Assembly: GCA_030323885.1 (NCBI GenBank)
Contig: CM059194.1
Coordinates: forward strand, 4,317,691 to 4,381,690
DNA length: 64,000 nt
Direction: 5' to 3'
DNA from: Branchipolynoe longqiensis
Taxonomy: Eukaryota > Annelida > Polychaeta > Phyllodocida > Polynoidae
Below the pieces are notes generated by a model, which was not told the origin of the DNA, searched no databases, and saw only the letters and a list, made by a program, of their open reading frames with translations. How positions within the stretch are numbered: position 1 is the first letter of the stretch; each line of letters starts with the position of its first letter. The position numbers and the translations under genes were made by a program. Below, piece by piece: positions 1 to 13,500 of this stretch.

Positions 1-82
1 TGACTCGGCCGCGATTCAAATTCCTGACCTTCCGCAGAGGAAGCGAACACTCATACCACTTCGGCCACTGTGTTCTAGGATG
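1..82 (-). mobile_element. SINE-1 head fragment (tRNA-like)
   Basis: Read on the minus strand this has an A-box-like TGGCCGAAGTGG and a B-box-like AATTTGAATC followed by the family's GCCGAGTCA. Only the head is present; the window edge cuts it. Confidence 0.55.
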
Positions 83-470
83 AAAATTGACCAAATTATT
101 AACAATAAATGACCAAACATTCTGCTGTGCATGAAAATGACATATCATATAAAATGTACTTAAAGGTCAAGGTATAGGTGTGAACAAATTTAATGCACCT
201 TACAAAATCCGTAATAAAATTACTTGTTGGTGTTATAATAAAATAAAAGCTCATGAGAAGCACGCTGGAAATGGCTGCCCATGTGTGGAATGCCCAAATG
301 GTAAAGGAACGACAAATTCTTGACCTAGAAACTTACAAAAAATATCTGTGCAAAATACGGCTAGGAGACTCCCACTAAGCTGCACTGCAAAGGGGCATGT
401 GATATGTCACGGCCCACCAGCTGGATGACCAATGTAAGGTGACCATGCCAAAAGTAGCCAGATAACACAC
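83..470. other. AT-rich intergenic or intronic DNA, nothing recognised
   Basis: No coding, RNA or repeat signature that I can name. It is downstream of exon E in gene sense, so probably intron. Confidence 0.4.
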
Positions 471-760
471 CACACAGTTACATACAAGCTTATGATATGT
501 AAATAGGAGTAGGCTAGTCTAGCAATAAGAGTAGAAAAATACATATATGACAAGAATTTTTTTTTAAAACTGACATAGACTACTAACCATACCAACCAAT
601 TATCTATCTGATACTGAAATGCAAGCAATCAAATACATTATCAGCAGCTACTCTGTGGTAAGATAACACCAACACTACAACTGGCCAGCATTGAAAACAA
701 GCCTGTCTACCTGGGCTTATATGATATGGACAGTATAAATACAGCCTCAATAAAATGAAA
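470..760 (-). repeat. Dispersed repeat, copy 1 of an inverted pair
   Basis: About 290 bp matching the reverse complement of 14560-14850 with high identity, for example the stretches around the ctggccagcattgaaa and gatatggacagtataaat words. Neither copy shows coding potential. Confidence 0.75.
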
Positions 761-914
761 ACAAAATGTTAACGGCAAGTTTAATGGGATAACAAATAAA
801 ATCAATAATTTCACCCACCTAAACTTTTACGGCACATTACTCAAAACGCATAGGTTCACAACTTGACTCATATTTGTGGTGTCGGGTTACATATCATTTG
901 ACCCTTTCACTTAC

Positions 915-1034
915 TCTGACACTCGCGGCCATCTTTGAGCTTAAACCCTTCATTACAGACGCAGTAGTGGATGTCATTCCGCAGTTTGCAGGTGTGGGCA
1001 CAGCCGCCATTGTCTATATCACACTGGTTAACAT
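915..1034 (-). CDS. Exon E: calcium-binding-type EGF domain, last exon in window
   Basis: This 120-nt phase 1-1 exon encodes (N)VNQCDIDNGGCAHTCK, then IHYCVCNEGFKLKDGRECQ. Spacing is that of a calcium-binding EGF, but the first residue is Asn rather than Asp, and the hydroxylation-site Asn between cysteines 3 and 4 is replaced (CKLRNDIHYC), so calcium affinity may be altered. The acceptor is ccgtacag and the donor GTAAGT. It lies 13.4 kb from exon D, the intervening intron being mostly 47-bp satellite. More EGF exons probably follow to the left of the window. Confidence 0.86.
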
Positions 1035-1114
1035 CTGTACGGAGAGAAGAGCTTTCGTTTAGTGAGGTCTTTTTACAACAAAATCTATAACCATATCAGG
1101 ACGTTGGTTGATTG

Positions 1115-1430
1115 TCGGAGTTTCACGTCTTGGCATCCTCTAAGGTCATATCAGGTTCAGTACCGACTTAATTGTGACACTGCACAATCATGGCGACCTT
1201 ATAGTGCTGCCCCCCTGAGAGGTCATGCCACCAGCACGATGACATGATATCCCACTCAGTCACATTATCCTGACACTGAGCCAACCAGTAGTTGCCGCAT
1301 CCTAATAATGTTGAACGCCAGGCTAGGAAGTGAAAGAGTATCAATTTTTAAGTCATTGTTTTGATTAGACCACGGTTTGAACACATGGTTTCGAATCTCA
1401 TGATCTATCAAAATGGGAGATGGACGCTCA
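1115..1430 (-). mobile_element. SINE-1 copy
   Basis: Nearly full-length family member: body words shared with other copies include tatagtgctgccc, cactcagtcacattatcctg and ggctaggaagtg. The tRNA-like head lies at the right and is partly duplicated and decayed. Confidence 0.75.
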
Positions 1431-1925
1431 ACTCATGGTTCAAACCCCCACAGCCACCACCCCCGTCTGGCATCATATCAGCAACGGTTCTGACGATGCA
1501 CACTCTCCCCCTAAAGTATACCCCTTATAGCCGAGTGTTGTTCCCACTGAACCCCGATATCCCACTCAGCCACGTTATTATTATGTTTACCCAAGCAGGT
1601 CTAGTTCGACGAAGCCCCAGCTTAAGCAACGGTGATCGTCAGGGTTCAGTAGGCTTAATTGAATATGACATTGGTTTGACTCAGCCAAGGTTCGAACCCA
1701 TGATCTTCCATTGGGGAAGTCTGATTAATCTCATCCTGCGAACCTGCCTGGTATCTGAGTAATTCCCAGGAATTGTATAACACATTGTTTGCCACTTTAC
1801 ATTGTGCCTTGTATTGGGTGGGTCGTAAATCAAACAGGTATTGCTGCCCCGTCCTGATATGACCTTAGATGTTGCTAGGACGTAAAACAACAACAAACAA
1901 ACAAACAGCCTCTCTGTACTAAGAA
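1431..1925. other. SINE-1 scraps
   Basis: Short pieces of the SINE-1 family (B-box-like ggttcgaaccc near 1690, a plus-oriented tail with CAAA repeats at 1850-1912) in otherwise unrecognised DNA. Confidence 0.4.
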
Positions 1926-2385
1926 TGTTAGCAATATTATCCCACAAAATGTATCCACAATATGCTTTTATACTAAAATGAAAATATGAAGACTTGGATA
2001 TCGACACCATGCTTTTACCCAAACTAGTTTACAACTTTTTTCTTGTAAAAGATAATCTTGTTTCCTTATGTGTAATCAATAACAAATCATGTTTGGATTT
2101 GTTCTCTGTGCTTAAATGATTTTATGGATATTTGTTAAAATGATCTGATGGATGGATGTCACACAGTTAATTTAAACTTTTTTCTCAATCTGTATAACAT
2201 AGATCAAAATCAAAAAGTTCATAACTATCTTCAACTCTGAGAGTATGCACAACATATATACACCCTCATATAAACATGGATTCTGCTATTATTTTAAATG
2301 TTTTCTGCTATTATTTTTAATGTTTTCGCCTTTGGTTTCCAAGTAACAAATGTGATACACAGTTTCTGAAAAATACCTATTTAGT
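1926..2385 (+). repeat. TIR-888 family, 3' fragment
   Basis: Matches the right half of the element at 45943-46830 (the tatccacaatatgctt, tcacacagttaatt and ttcgcctttggtttcc words). It is decayed, with its left part missing and its terminal repeat degraded. Confidence 0.6.
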
Positions 2386-2720
2386 CGATGCATCAGTGCT
2401 GTAGTCTGACCAACTACATTAATTCCTCCAATTATCACCAGATGGCGCCTTGGTGGTGTAAATTATATGCCGTATTTATGCGCTACATATATATTGCCTA
2501 TTTAAATCATGCTAATTGAATGGCGTTTGACGATGGCGCCACCTGTCTTCTGTACTCACAGGCTGCCATATTGGATCCTTCCCGGTTGTGCCCGAACCAT
2601 GATGCGTCTAATTATTTCCATGGTAGACTTACACACAGAGTAATTACATAGCAGGTGCTATGGCAGACACCTAATACACTCCATTCGATAGCTCACATCC
2701 TATGCAAAAATAGGTATTGG
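2386..2720. other. Unrecognised DNA
   Basis: No feature supported in this stretch. Confidence 0.3.
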
Positions 2721-2724
2721 AAGG

Positions 2725-2872
2725 TAAGCGGAAGGGACGGCCGAATGAGTTGAGCGTCGGTATCCCATTCTGGGATCGTTGGTTCGAACCCTGGTCGAGT
2801 GAAACCGATGACTTAAAAATTGACACTTGTCGCTTCCTAGCCGGGTGCTCGGCTTTACTGGGATATGGTAAG
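2725..2872 (+). mobile_element. SINE-1 head, plus orientation, interrupted
   Basis: A-box-like cggccgaatgagttgagc and B-box GGTTCGAACCC followed by the family body. Its variant 3' end (agtggaatgaggaaga) resumes at 3024, after an inserted inverted SINE tail. Confidence 0.75.
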
Positions 2873-3023
2873 GTTTGTTTGTTTGTTGTTGGTTTACGTC
2901 CTAGCAACATCTAAGGTAATATCAGGATGGGTATCGACTTGTGACAGTGCGCACTCATGGCGACTTTATAGTGTTGTCCCACTGGGAAACCAGGCCACCG
3001 GCACCATGACCTGGTATCCCAGT
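2873..3023 (-). mobile_element. SINE-1 tail inserted in another SINE
   Basis: GTTT-repeat tail and body up to gacctggtatccc, oriented opposite to the host SINE head on its left. The host resumes with agtggaatgaggaaga, the same word that follows the head at 31262. Confidence 0.7.
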
Positions 3024-3080
3024 GGAATGAGGAAGACAAATCGTTCACAATTGAAATTTCCCTTGCTTAGTCAACTAATG

Positions 3081-3480
3081 TACCAACAAAAACACTGAGT
3101 TGAAGTCGCCATCATTCTGATAATCAAATCAACTTGATTTTGTTCAGAAGCCAACACATCCCGTATATAATACATTACACAACATGAACTTGATAGACTT
3201 TACCTGTGAAGCACAACCACAAAATCGACTTTACAGTGAACAATTAAAATAGAGTTGTCACTTGTTTACGCCCAAACTCTTCATATTTGTGTTAATGTAT
3301 TGTATTGTGTGTATGTATACAACATATCTAGCAGGTAACATATCAACATAATATAATCAAATGTGAACAGAATATAATCACATGTGTTTGTGTGTTAGTT
3401 GTACAATATTTCGAGTTTCTATACATAGTTACATTATAAAATAGTTTCCATTTAGAGTACTCATTTGTAGATAGAAGAAT
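3081..3480. other. AT-rich DNA, nothing recognised
   Basis: No coding or repeat feature identified. Confidence 0.3.
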
Positions 3481-4045
3481 GCGTAACTCATTGCTGAACC
3501 CAGCCTGATAGGGTGCGGGATAGTCATGTTTGGTATTTAATGTTTAATTTGTATTGGATCCGGATTGAATTTGTATGGTGTGCATCGGATATGAGACAGG
3601 TATCTGGTCAAGTTTCCATGACCTGGTGGTAGCTGGGATGTGGGAATGAGGGGTGCACCCAAGCTGCACCCATCTCTACTGTACTGGAACCTCAAGATGG
3701 CCGCCATAAAGAGTAAAATAACAATATGCCATAGATCAATGACATCATGTACCTTCAATAACATCATGTACATTCAATGACATGTCTGTAGGAGTGTTGG
3801 ATAGATTAAAAGCCTGGGAGAGCTGGCAGTCACCACTTGCACTTTCACATGACAAGAGGTGCTGTTGCGTCAGTCTCACATTCTGTGCTATTATAGAGAC
3901 GCAACTATAGGACTCAGGTACACCACCCCATTTCCTATAATACACCCCTTGGTAATATATGGCTAACTTGCATTTCATTATAGCTCACTTTCATCTATAA
4001 AGATCGGCCGACCTCCTTTTAAAAGGAATTAGCCATAGATTACAT
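3480..4045 (-). repeat. Dispersed repeat, copy 1 (inverted relative to 24650-25290)
   Basis: Shares long stretches with the reverse complement of 24650-25290 (aatgagttacgcattctt, ggatccggattgaat, gggccatctt-type words). It contains short repeats of a catgatgtca motif. Noncoding. Confidence 0.75.
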
Positions 4046-4334
4046 AGTGGATGCTGATATAGCTTGTTCATTTGGCAGGAGGCTGTTATCGCAGCCAATA
4101 TGTCTCTGGTATATCACTAAATAACATACATAACTAATGGTGGGCGGAATCGGTACATAACATGGGGGGTGAGGCACCACTTGGTGGGCAGGAGGGGAAT
4201 TAGAGGAGGTGCTTGGGAGCAGACCTCCTGCTCTCCAGGCTGCACAACAGCCTGCAGTCACCTCAAACATCAAAACAGAATATCAGATAGGTTGACATTT
4301 CTTCAGTAACCCATCCTTCAAAGGAACATATCAA
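4046..4334. other. Unrecognised intronic DNA
   Basis: Nothing supported between the dispersed repeat and the first degenerate satellite units. Confidence 0.3.
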
Positions 4335-4548
4335 ATAGATGAGCATTTATTTAAGGGACAGACCCATCTCCCAAATACAACACATAATCGGCAGGTCTTT
4401 ACGACACAACTCGATCTCCCCAATACAACACCTAAATCAGGTACCCAGGATGTAAAGAAAAAATACCCAATATAATAACTGAGCATATCAAGCATTTCGA
4501 ATCCCAACGAAGTGTCTTCCTCTCGGTCAAAAGATCTCCTTTCTCTGA
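4335..4548. repeat. Degenerate left edge of 47-bp satellite plus flank duplicate
   Basis: About two decayed 47-bp-like units (4335-4440), then a segment at about 4470-4555 resembling the right flank at 14235-14325: both contain gcatatcaa, ttcgaat, tctcggtcaa and ttctctga in the same order. Confidence 0.6.
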
Positions 4549-7500
4549 AGCAGGTATTTAAACAACAACCCCATCTCCGCAATATAACACTAGAGGGCAT
4601 GTATTTAAGGAACAATCCCATCTCCCTAATATAACACTAGAGGGCATGTATTTAAGGAAGAACCCCATCTCCCCAATATAACACTAGGGGGCATGTATTT
4701 AAGGAACAACCCCATCTCCCTAATATAACACTAGAGGGCATGTATTTAAGGAACAACCCCATCTCCCCAATATAACACTAGAGGGCATGTATTTAAGGAA
4801 CAACCCCATCTCCCCAATATAACACTAGAGGGCATGTATTTAAGGAACAACCCCATCTCCCCAATATAACACTAGAGGGCATGTATTTAAGGAACAACCC
4901 CATCTCCCCAATATAACACTAGAGGGCATGTATTTAAGGAACAACCCCATCTCCCCAATATAACACTAGAGGGCATGTATTTAAGGAACAACCCCATCTC
5001 CCCAATATAACACTAGAGGGCATGTATTTAAGGAACAACCCCATCTCCCCAATATAACACTAGAGGGCATGTATTTAAGGAACAACCCCATCTCCCCAAT
5101 ATAACACTAGAGGGCATGTATTTAAGGAACAACCCCATCTCCCCAATATAACACTAGAGGGCATGTATTTAAGGAACAACCCCATCTCCCCAATATAACA
5201 CTAGAGGGCATGTATTTAAGGAACAACCCCATCTCCCCAATATAACACTAGAGGGCATGTATTTAAGGAACAACCCCATCTCCCCAATATAACACTAGAG
5301 GGCATGTATTTAAGGAACAACCCCATCTCCCCAATATAACACTAGAGGGCATGTATTTAAGGAACAACCCCATCTCCCCAATATAACACTAGAGGGCATG
5401 TATTTAAGGAACAACCCCATCTCCCCAATATAACACTAGAGGGCATTATTTAAGGAACAACCCCATCTCCCCAATATAACACTAGAGGGCATGTATTTAA
5501 GGAACAACCCCATCTCCCTAATATAACACTAGAGGGCATGTATTTAAGGAACAACCCCATCTCCCCAATATAACACTAGAGGGCATGTATTTAAGGAACA
5601 ACCCCATCTCCCCAATATAACACTAGAGGGCATGTATTTAAGGAACAACCCCATCTCCCCAATATAACACTAGAGGGCATGTATTTAAGGAACAACCCCA
5701 TCTCCCCAATATAACACTAGAGGGCATGTATTTAAGGAACAACCCCATCTCCCCAATATAACACTAGAGGGCATGTATTTAAGGAACAACCCCATCTCCC
5801 CAATATAACACTAGAGGGCATGTATTTAAGGAACAACCCCATCTCCCCATATAACACTAGAGGGCATGTATTTAAGGAACAACCCCATCTCCCCAATATA
5901 ACACTAGAGGGCATGTATTTAAGGAACAACCCCATCTCCCCAATATAACACTAGAGGGCATGTATTTAAGGAACAACCCCATCTCCCCAATATAACACTA
6001 GAGGGCATGTATTTAAGGAACAACCCCATCTCCCCAATATAACACTAGAGGGCATGTATTTAAGGAACAAACCCATCTCCCCAATATAACACTAGAGGGC
6101 ATGTATTTAAGGAACAACCCCATCTCCCCAATATAACACTAGAGGGCATGTATTTAAGGAACAACCCCATCTCCCCAATATAACACTAGAGGGCATGTAT
6201 TTAAGGAACAAACCCATCTCCCCAATATAACACTAGAGGGCATGTATTTAAGGAACAACCCCATCTCCCCAATATAACACTAGAGGGCATGTATTTAAGG
6301 AACAACCCCATCTCCCCAATATAACACTAGAGGGCATGTATTTAAGGAACAACCCCATCTCCCTAATATAACACTAGAGGGCATGTATTTAAGGAACAAC
6401 CCCATCTCCCTAATATAACACTAGAGGGCATGTATTTAAGGAACAAACCCATCTCCCCAATATAACACTAGAGGGCATGTATTTAAGGAACAACCCCATC
6501 TCCCCAATATAACACTAGAGGGCATGTATTTAAGGAACAACCCATCTCCCCAATATAACTAGAGGGCATGTATTTAAGGAACAAACCCATCTCCCCAATA
6601 TAACATAGAGGGCATGTATTTAAGACAACCCATCTCCCTAATATAACTGAGGGCATGTATTTAAGGAACAACCCCATCTCCCTAATATAACACTAGAGGG
6701 CATGTATTTAAGGAACACCCCATCTCCCAATATAACACTAGAGGGCATGTATTTAAGGAACAACCCATCTCCCCAATATAACACTAGAGGGCATGTATTT
6801 AAGGAACAACCCATCTCCCCAATATAACACTAGAGGGCATGTATTTAAGGAACAACCCCATCTCCCTAATATAACACTAGAGGGCATGTATTTAAGGAAC
6901 AACCCCATCTCCCTAATATAACACTAGAGGGCATGTATTTAAGGAACAACCCCATCTCCCCAATATAACACTAGAGGGCATGTATTTAAGGAACAACCCC
7001 ATCTCCCTAATATAACACTAGAGGGCATGTATTTAAGGAACAATCCCATCTCCCCAATATAACACTAGAGGGCATGTATTTAAGGAACAACCCCATCTCC
7101 CCAATATAACACTAGAGGGCATGTATTTAAGGAACAACCCCATCTCCCCAATATAACACTAGAGGGCATGTATTTAAGGAACAACCCCATCTCCCCAATA
7201 TAACACTAGAGGGCATGTATTTAAGGAACAACCCCATCTCCCCAATATAACACTAGAGGGCATGTATTTAAGGAACAACCCCATCTCCCCAATATAACAC
7301 TAGAGGGCATGTATTTAAGGAACAACCCCATCTCCCCAATATAACACTAGAGGGCATGTATTTAAGGAACAACCCCATCTCCCCAATATAACACTAGAGG
7401 GCATGTATTTAAGGAACAACCCCATCTCCCCAATATAACACTAGAGGGCATGTATTTAGTATTTAAGGAACAACCCCATCTCCCCAATATAACACTAGAG

Positions 7501-10500
7501 GGCATGTATTTAAGGAACAACCCCATCTCCCTAATATAACACTAGAGGGCATGTATTTAAGGAACAACCCCATCTCCCCAATATAACACTAGAGGGCATG
7601 TATTTAAGGAACAACCCCATCTCCCCAATATAACACTAGAGGGCATGTATTTAAGGAACAACCCCATCTCCCCAATATAACACTAGAGGGCATGTATTTA
7701 AGGAACAACCCCATCTCCCTAATATAACACTAGAGGGCATGTATTTAAGGAACAACCCCATCTCCCTAATATAACACTAGAGGGCATGTATTTAAGGAAC
7801 AACCCCATCTCCCCAATATAACACTAGAGGGCATGTATTTAAGGAACAACCCCATCTCCCCAATATAACACTAGAGGGCATGTATTTAAGGAACAACCCC
7901 ATCTCCCCAATATAACACTAGAGGGCATGTATTTAAGGAAGAACCCCATCTCCCCAATATAACACTAGAGGGCATGTATTTAAGGAACAACCCCATCTCC
8001 CCAATATAACACTAGAGGGCATGTATTTAAGGAAGAACCCCATCTCCCCAAAAGCAATAGAGGGCATGTATTAAGGAACAATCCCATCTCCCCAATATAA
8101 CACTAGAGGGCATGTATTTAAGGAACAACCCCATCTCCCCAATATAACACTAGGGGGCATGTATTTAAGGAAGAACCCCATCTCCCCAGTATAACACTAG
8201 AGGGCACGTATTTAGGGAACAATCCCATCTCCCCAATACAACACTAGAGGGCATGTATTTAAGGAACAAACCCATCTCCCCAATATAACACTAGAGGGCA
8301 TGTATTTAAGGAACAACCCCATCTCCCCAATATAACACTAGAGGGCATGTATTTAAGGAACAACCCCATCTCCCCATATAACACTAGAGGGCATGTATTT
8401 AAGGAACAACCCCATCTCCCCAATATAACACTAGAGGGCATGTATTTAAGGAACAACCCCTCTCCCCAATATAACACTAGAGGGCATGTATTTAAGGAAC
8501 AACCCCATCTCCCCAATATAACACTAGAGGGCATGTATTTAAGGAACAACCCCATCTCCCCAATATAACACTAGAGGGCATGTATTTAAGGAACAACCCC
8601 ATCTCCCTAATATAACACTAGAGGGCATGTATTTAAGGAACAACCCCATCTCCCTAATATAACACTAGAGGGCATGTATTTAAGGAACAACCCCATCTCC
8701 CCAATATAACACTAGAGGGCATGTATTTAAGGAACAACCCCATCTCCCCAATATAACACTAGAGGGCATGTATTTAAGGAACAACCCCATCTCCCCAATA
8801 TAACACTAGAGGGCATGTATTTAAGGAACAACCCCATCTCCCTAATATAACACTAGAGGGCATGTATTTAAGGAACAACCCCATCTCCCCAATATAACAC
8901 TAGAGGGCATGTATTTAAGGAACAACCCCATCTCCCCAATATAACACTAGAGGGCATGTATTTAAGGAACAACCCCATCTCCCTAATATAACACTAGAGG
9001 GCATGTATTTAAGGAACAACCCCATCTCCCCAATATAACACTAGAGGGCATGTATTTAAGGAACAACCCCATCTCCCTAATATAACACTAGAGGGCATGT
9101 ATTTAAGGAACAACCCCATCTCCCCAATATAACACTAGAGGGCATGTATTAAGGAACAACCCCATCTCCCTCAATATAACACTAGAGGGCATGTATTTAA
9201 GGAACAAACCCATCTCCCTAATATAACACTAGAGGCATGTATTTAGGAACAACCCATCTCCCCAATATAACACTAGAGGGCACGTATTTAAGGAACAACC
9301 CCATCTCCCCAATAAACACTAGAGGGCATTATTTAAGGAACAACCCCATCTCCCTAATATAACACTAAAGGGCCGTATTTAAGGACAAACCCATCTCCCC
9401 AATATAACACTAGAGGGCATGTATTTAAGGAACAACCACATCTCCCTAATATAACACTAGAGGGCATGTATTTAAGGAACAAACCCATCTCCCCAATATA
9501 ACACTAGAGGGCATGTATTTAAGGAACAACCCCATCTCCCCAATATAACACTAGAGGGCATGTATTTAAGGAACAACCCCATCTCCCCAATATAACACTA
9601 GAGGGCATGTATTTAAGGAACAACCCCATCTCCCCAATATAACACTAGAGGGCATGTATTTAAGGAACAACCCCATCTCCCCAATATAACACTAGAGGGC
9701 ATTATTTAAGGAACAACCCCATCTCCCCAATATAACACTAGAGGGCATGTATTTAAGGAACAACCCCATCTCCCCAATATAACACTAGAGGGCATGTATT
9801 TAAGGAACAACCCCATCTCCCCAATATAACACTAGAGGGCATGTATTTAAGGAACAACCCCATCTCCCCAATATAACACTAGAGGGCATGTATTTAAGGA
9901 ACAACCCCATTCCCATATAACACTAGAGGGCATGTTTAAGGAACAACCCCATCTCCCTAATATAACACTAGAGGGCATGTATTAAGGAACAACCCCATTC
10001 CCCAATATAACACTAGGGGATGTATTTAAGGAACAACCCATCTCCAATATAACACTAGAGGGCATGTATTTAAGGAACAACCCCATTCCCCAATATAACA
10101 CTAGAGGGCATTATTTAAGGAACAACCCCATCTCCCTAATATAACACTAGAGGGCATGTATTTAAGGAACAACCCCATCTCCCCAATATAACACTAGAGG
10201 GCACGTATTTAAGGAACAACCCCATCTCCCCAATATAACACTAGAGGGCATTATTTAAGGAACAACCCCATCTCCCTAATATAACACTAGAGGGCATGTA
10301 TTTAAGGAACAACCCCATCTCCCCAATATAACACTAGAGGGCATGTATTTAAGGAACAACCCCATCTCCCCAATATAACACTAGAGGGCATTATTTAAGG
10401 AACAAACCCATCTCCCCAATATAACACTAGAGGGCATGTATTTAAGGAACAACCCCATCTCCCCAATATAACACTAGAGGGCATGTATTTAAGGAACAAC

Positions 10501-13500
10501 CCCATCTCCCCAATATAACACTAGAGGGCATGTATTTAAGGAACAACCCCATCTCCCTAATATAACACTAGAGGGCATGTATTTAAGGAACAACCCCATC
10601 TCCCTAATATAACACTAGAGGGCATGTATTTAAGGAACAACCCCATCTCCCCAATATAACACTAGAGGGCATGTATTTAAGGAACATCCCCATCTCCCCA
10701 ATATAACACTAGAGGGCATGTATTTAAGGAACAAACCCATCTCCCTAATATAACACTAGAGGGCATGTATTTAAGGAACAACCCCATCTCCCCAATATAA
10801 CACTAGAGGGCGTATTTAAGGAACAACCCCATCTCCCCAATATAACACTAGAGGGCACGTATTTAAGGAACAACCCATCTCCCCAATATAACACTAGAGG
10901 GCATGTATTTAAGGAACAACCCCATCTCCCAATATAACACTAGAGGGCATGTATTTAAGGAACAACCCCATCTCCCCAATATAACACTAGAGGGCATGTA
11001 TTTAAGGAACAACCCCATCTCCCCAATATAACACTAGAGGGCATGTATTTAAGGAACAACCCCATCTCCCCAATATAACACTAGAGGGCATGTATTTAAG
11101 GAACAACCCCATCTCCCCAATATAACACTAGAGGGCATGTATTTAAGGAACAACCCCATCTCCCTAATATAACACTAGAGGGCATGTATTTAAGGAACAA
11201 CCCCATCTCCCCAATATAACACTAGAGGGCATGTATTTAAGGAACAACCCCATCTCCCCAATATAACACTAGAGGGCATGTATTTAAGGAACAACCCCAT
11301 CTCCCCAATATAACACTAGAGGGCATTATTTAAGGAACAACCCCATCTCCCTAATATAACACTAGAGGGCATGTATTTAAGGAACAAACCCATCTCCCCA
11401 ATATAACACTAGAGGGCATGTATTTAAGGAACAACCCCATCTCCCCATATAACACTAGAGGGCATGTATTTAAGGAACAACCCCATCTCCCCAATATAAC
11501 ACTAGAGGGCATGTATTTAAGGAACAACCCCATCTCCCTAATATAACACTAGAGGGCATGTATTTAAGGAACAACCCCATCTCCCAAATATAACACTAGA
11601 GGGCATTATTTAAGGAACAACCCCATCTCCCTAATATAACACTAGAGGGCATGTATTTAAGGAACAACCCCATCTCCCCAATATAACACTAGAGGGCACG
11701 TATTTAAGGAACAACCCCATCTCCCCAATATAACACTAGAGGGCATTATTTAAGGAACAACCCCATCTCCCCAATATAACACTAGAGGGCACGTATTTAA
11801 GGAACAACCCCATCTCCCTAATATAACACTAGAGGGCATGTATTTAAGGAACAACCCCATCTCCCCAATATAACACTAGAGGGCATTATATAAGGAACAA
11901 CCCCATCTCCCTAATATAACACTAGAGGGCATGTATTTAAGGAACAACCCCATCTCACCAATATAACACTAGAGGGCATGTATTTAAGAAACATCCCCAT
12001 CTCCCCAATATAACACTAGAGGGCATTATTTAAGGAACAATCCCATCTCCCCAATATAACACTAGAGAGCAGCTATTTAAGGAACAAACCCATTTCCCTA
12101 ATATAACACTAGTGGGCATGTATTTAAGGAACAACCACATCTCCCCAATATAACACTAGAAGGCACGTATTTAAGGAACAACCCCATCTCCCCAATATAA
12201 CACTAGAGGGCACGTATTTAAGGAACAACCCCATCTCACCAATATAACACTAGAGGGCATGTATTTAAGGAACAACCCCATCTCCCCAATATAACACTAG
12301 AGGGCATGTATTTAAGGAACAACCCCATCTCCCTAATATAACACTAGAGGGCATGTATTTAAGGAACAACCCCATCTCCCCAATATAACACTAGAGGGCA
12401 TGTATTTAAGGAACAACCCCATCTCCCCAATATAACACTAGAGGGCATGTATTTAAGGAACATCCCCATCTCCCCAAATAACACTAGAGGGCATGTATTT
12501 AAGGAACAACCCCATCTCCCCAATATAACACTAGAGGGCATGTATTTAAGGAACAACCCCATCTCCCCAATATAACACTAGAGGGCATGTATTTAAGGAA
12601 CAACCCCATCTCCCCAATATAACACTAGAGGGCATGTATTTAAGGAACAACCCCATCTCCCCAATATAACACTAGAGGGCATGTATTTAAGGAACAACCC
12701 CATCTCCCCATATAACACTAGAGGGCATGTATTTAAGGAACAACCCCATCTCCCCAATATAACACTAGAGGGCATGTATTTAAGGAACAACCCCATCTCC
12801 CCAATATAACACTAGAGGGCATTATTTAAGGAACAACCCCATCTCCCAATATAACACTAAGGGCATGTATTTAAGGAACAACCCCATCTCCCAATATAAC
12901 ACTAGAGGGCATGTATTTAAGGAACAACCCATCTCCCCAATATAACATAGAGGGCATGATTTAAGAACAACCCCATCTCCCTATACACTAGAGGGCATGT
13001 ATTTAAGGAACAACCCCATCTCCCCAATATAACACTAGAGGGCATGTATTTAAGGAACAACCCCATCTCCCCAATATAACACTAGAGGGCATGTATTTAA
13101 GGAACAACCCCATCTCCCCAATATAACACTAGAGGGCATGTATTTAAGGAACAACACCATCTCACCAATATAACACTAGAGGGCATGTATTTAAGGAACA
13201 ACCCCATCTCCCCAATATAACACTAGAGGGCATTATTTAAGGAACAACCCCATCTCCCCAATATAACACTAGAGGGCATTATTTAAGGAACAACCCCATC
13301 TCCCCAATATAACACTAGAGGGCATGTATTTAAGGAACAACCCCATCTCCCCAATATAACACTAGAGGGCATGTATTTAAGGAACAACCCCATCTCCCTA
13401 ATATAACACTAGAGGGCATGTATTTAAGGAACAACCCCATCTCCCCAATATAACACTAGAGGGCATGTATTTAAGGAACAACCCCATCTCCCCAATATAA

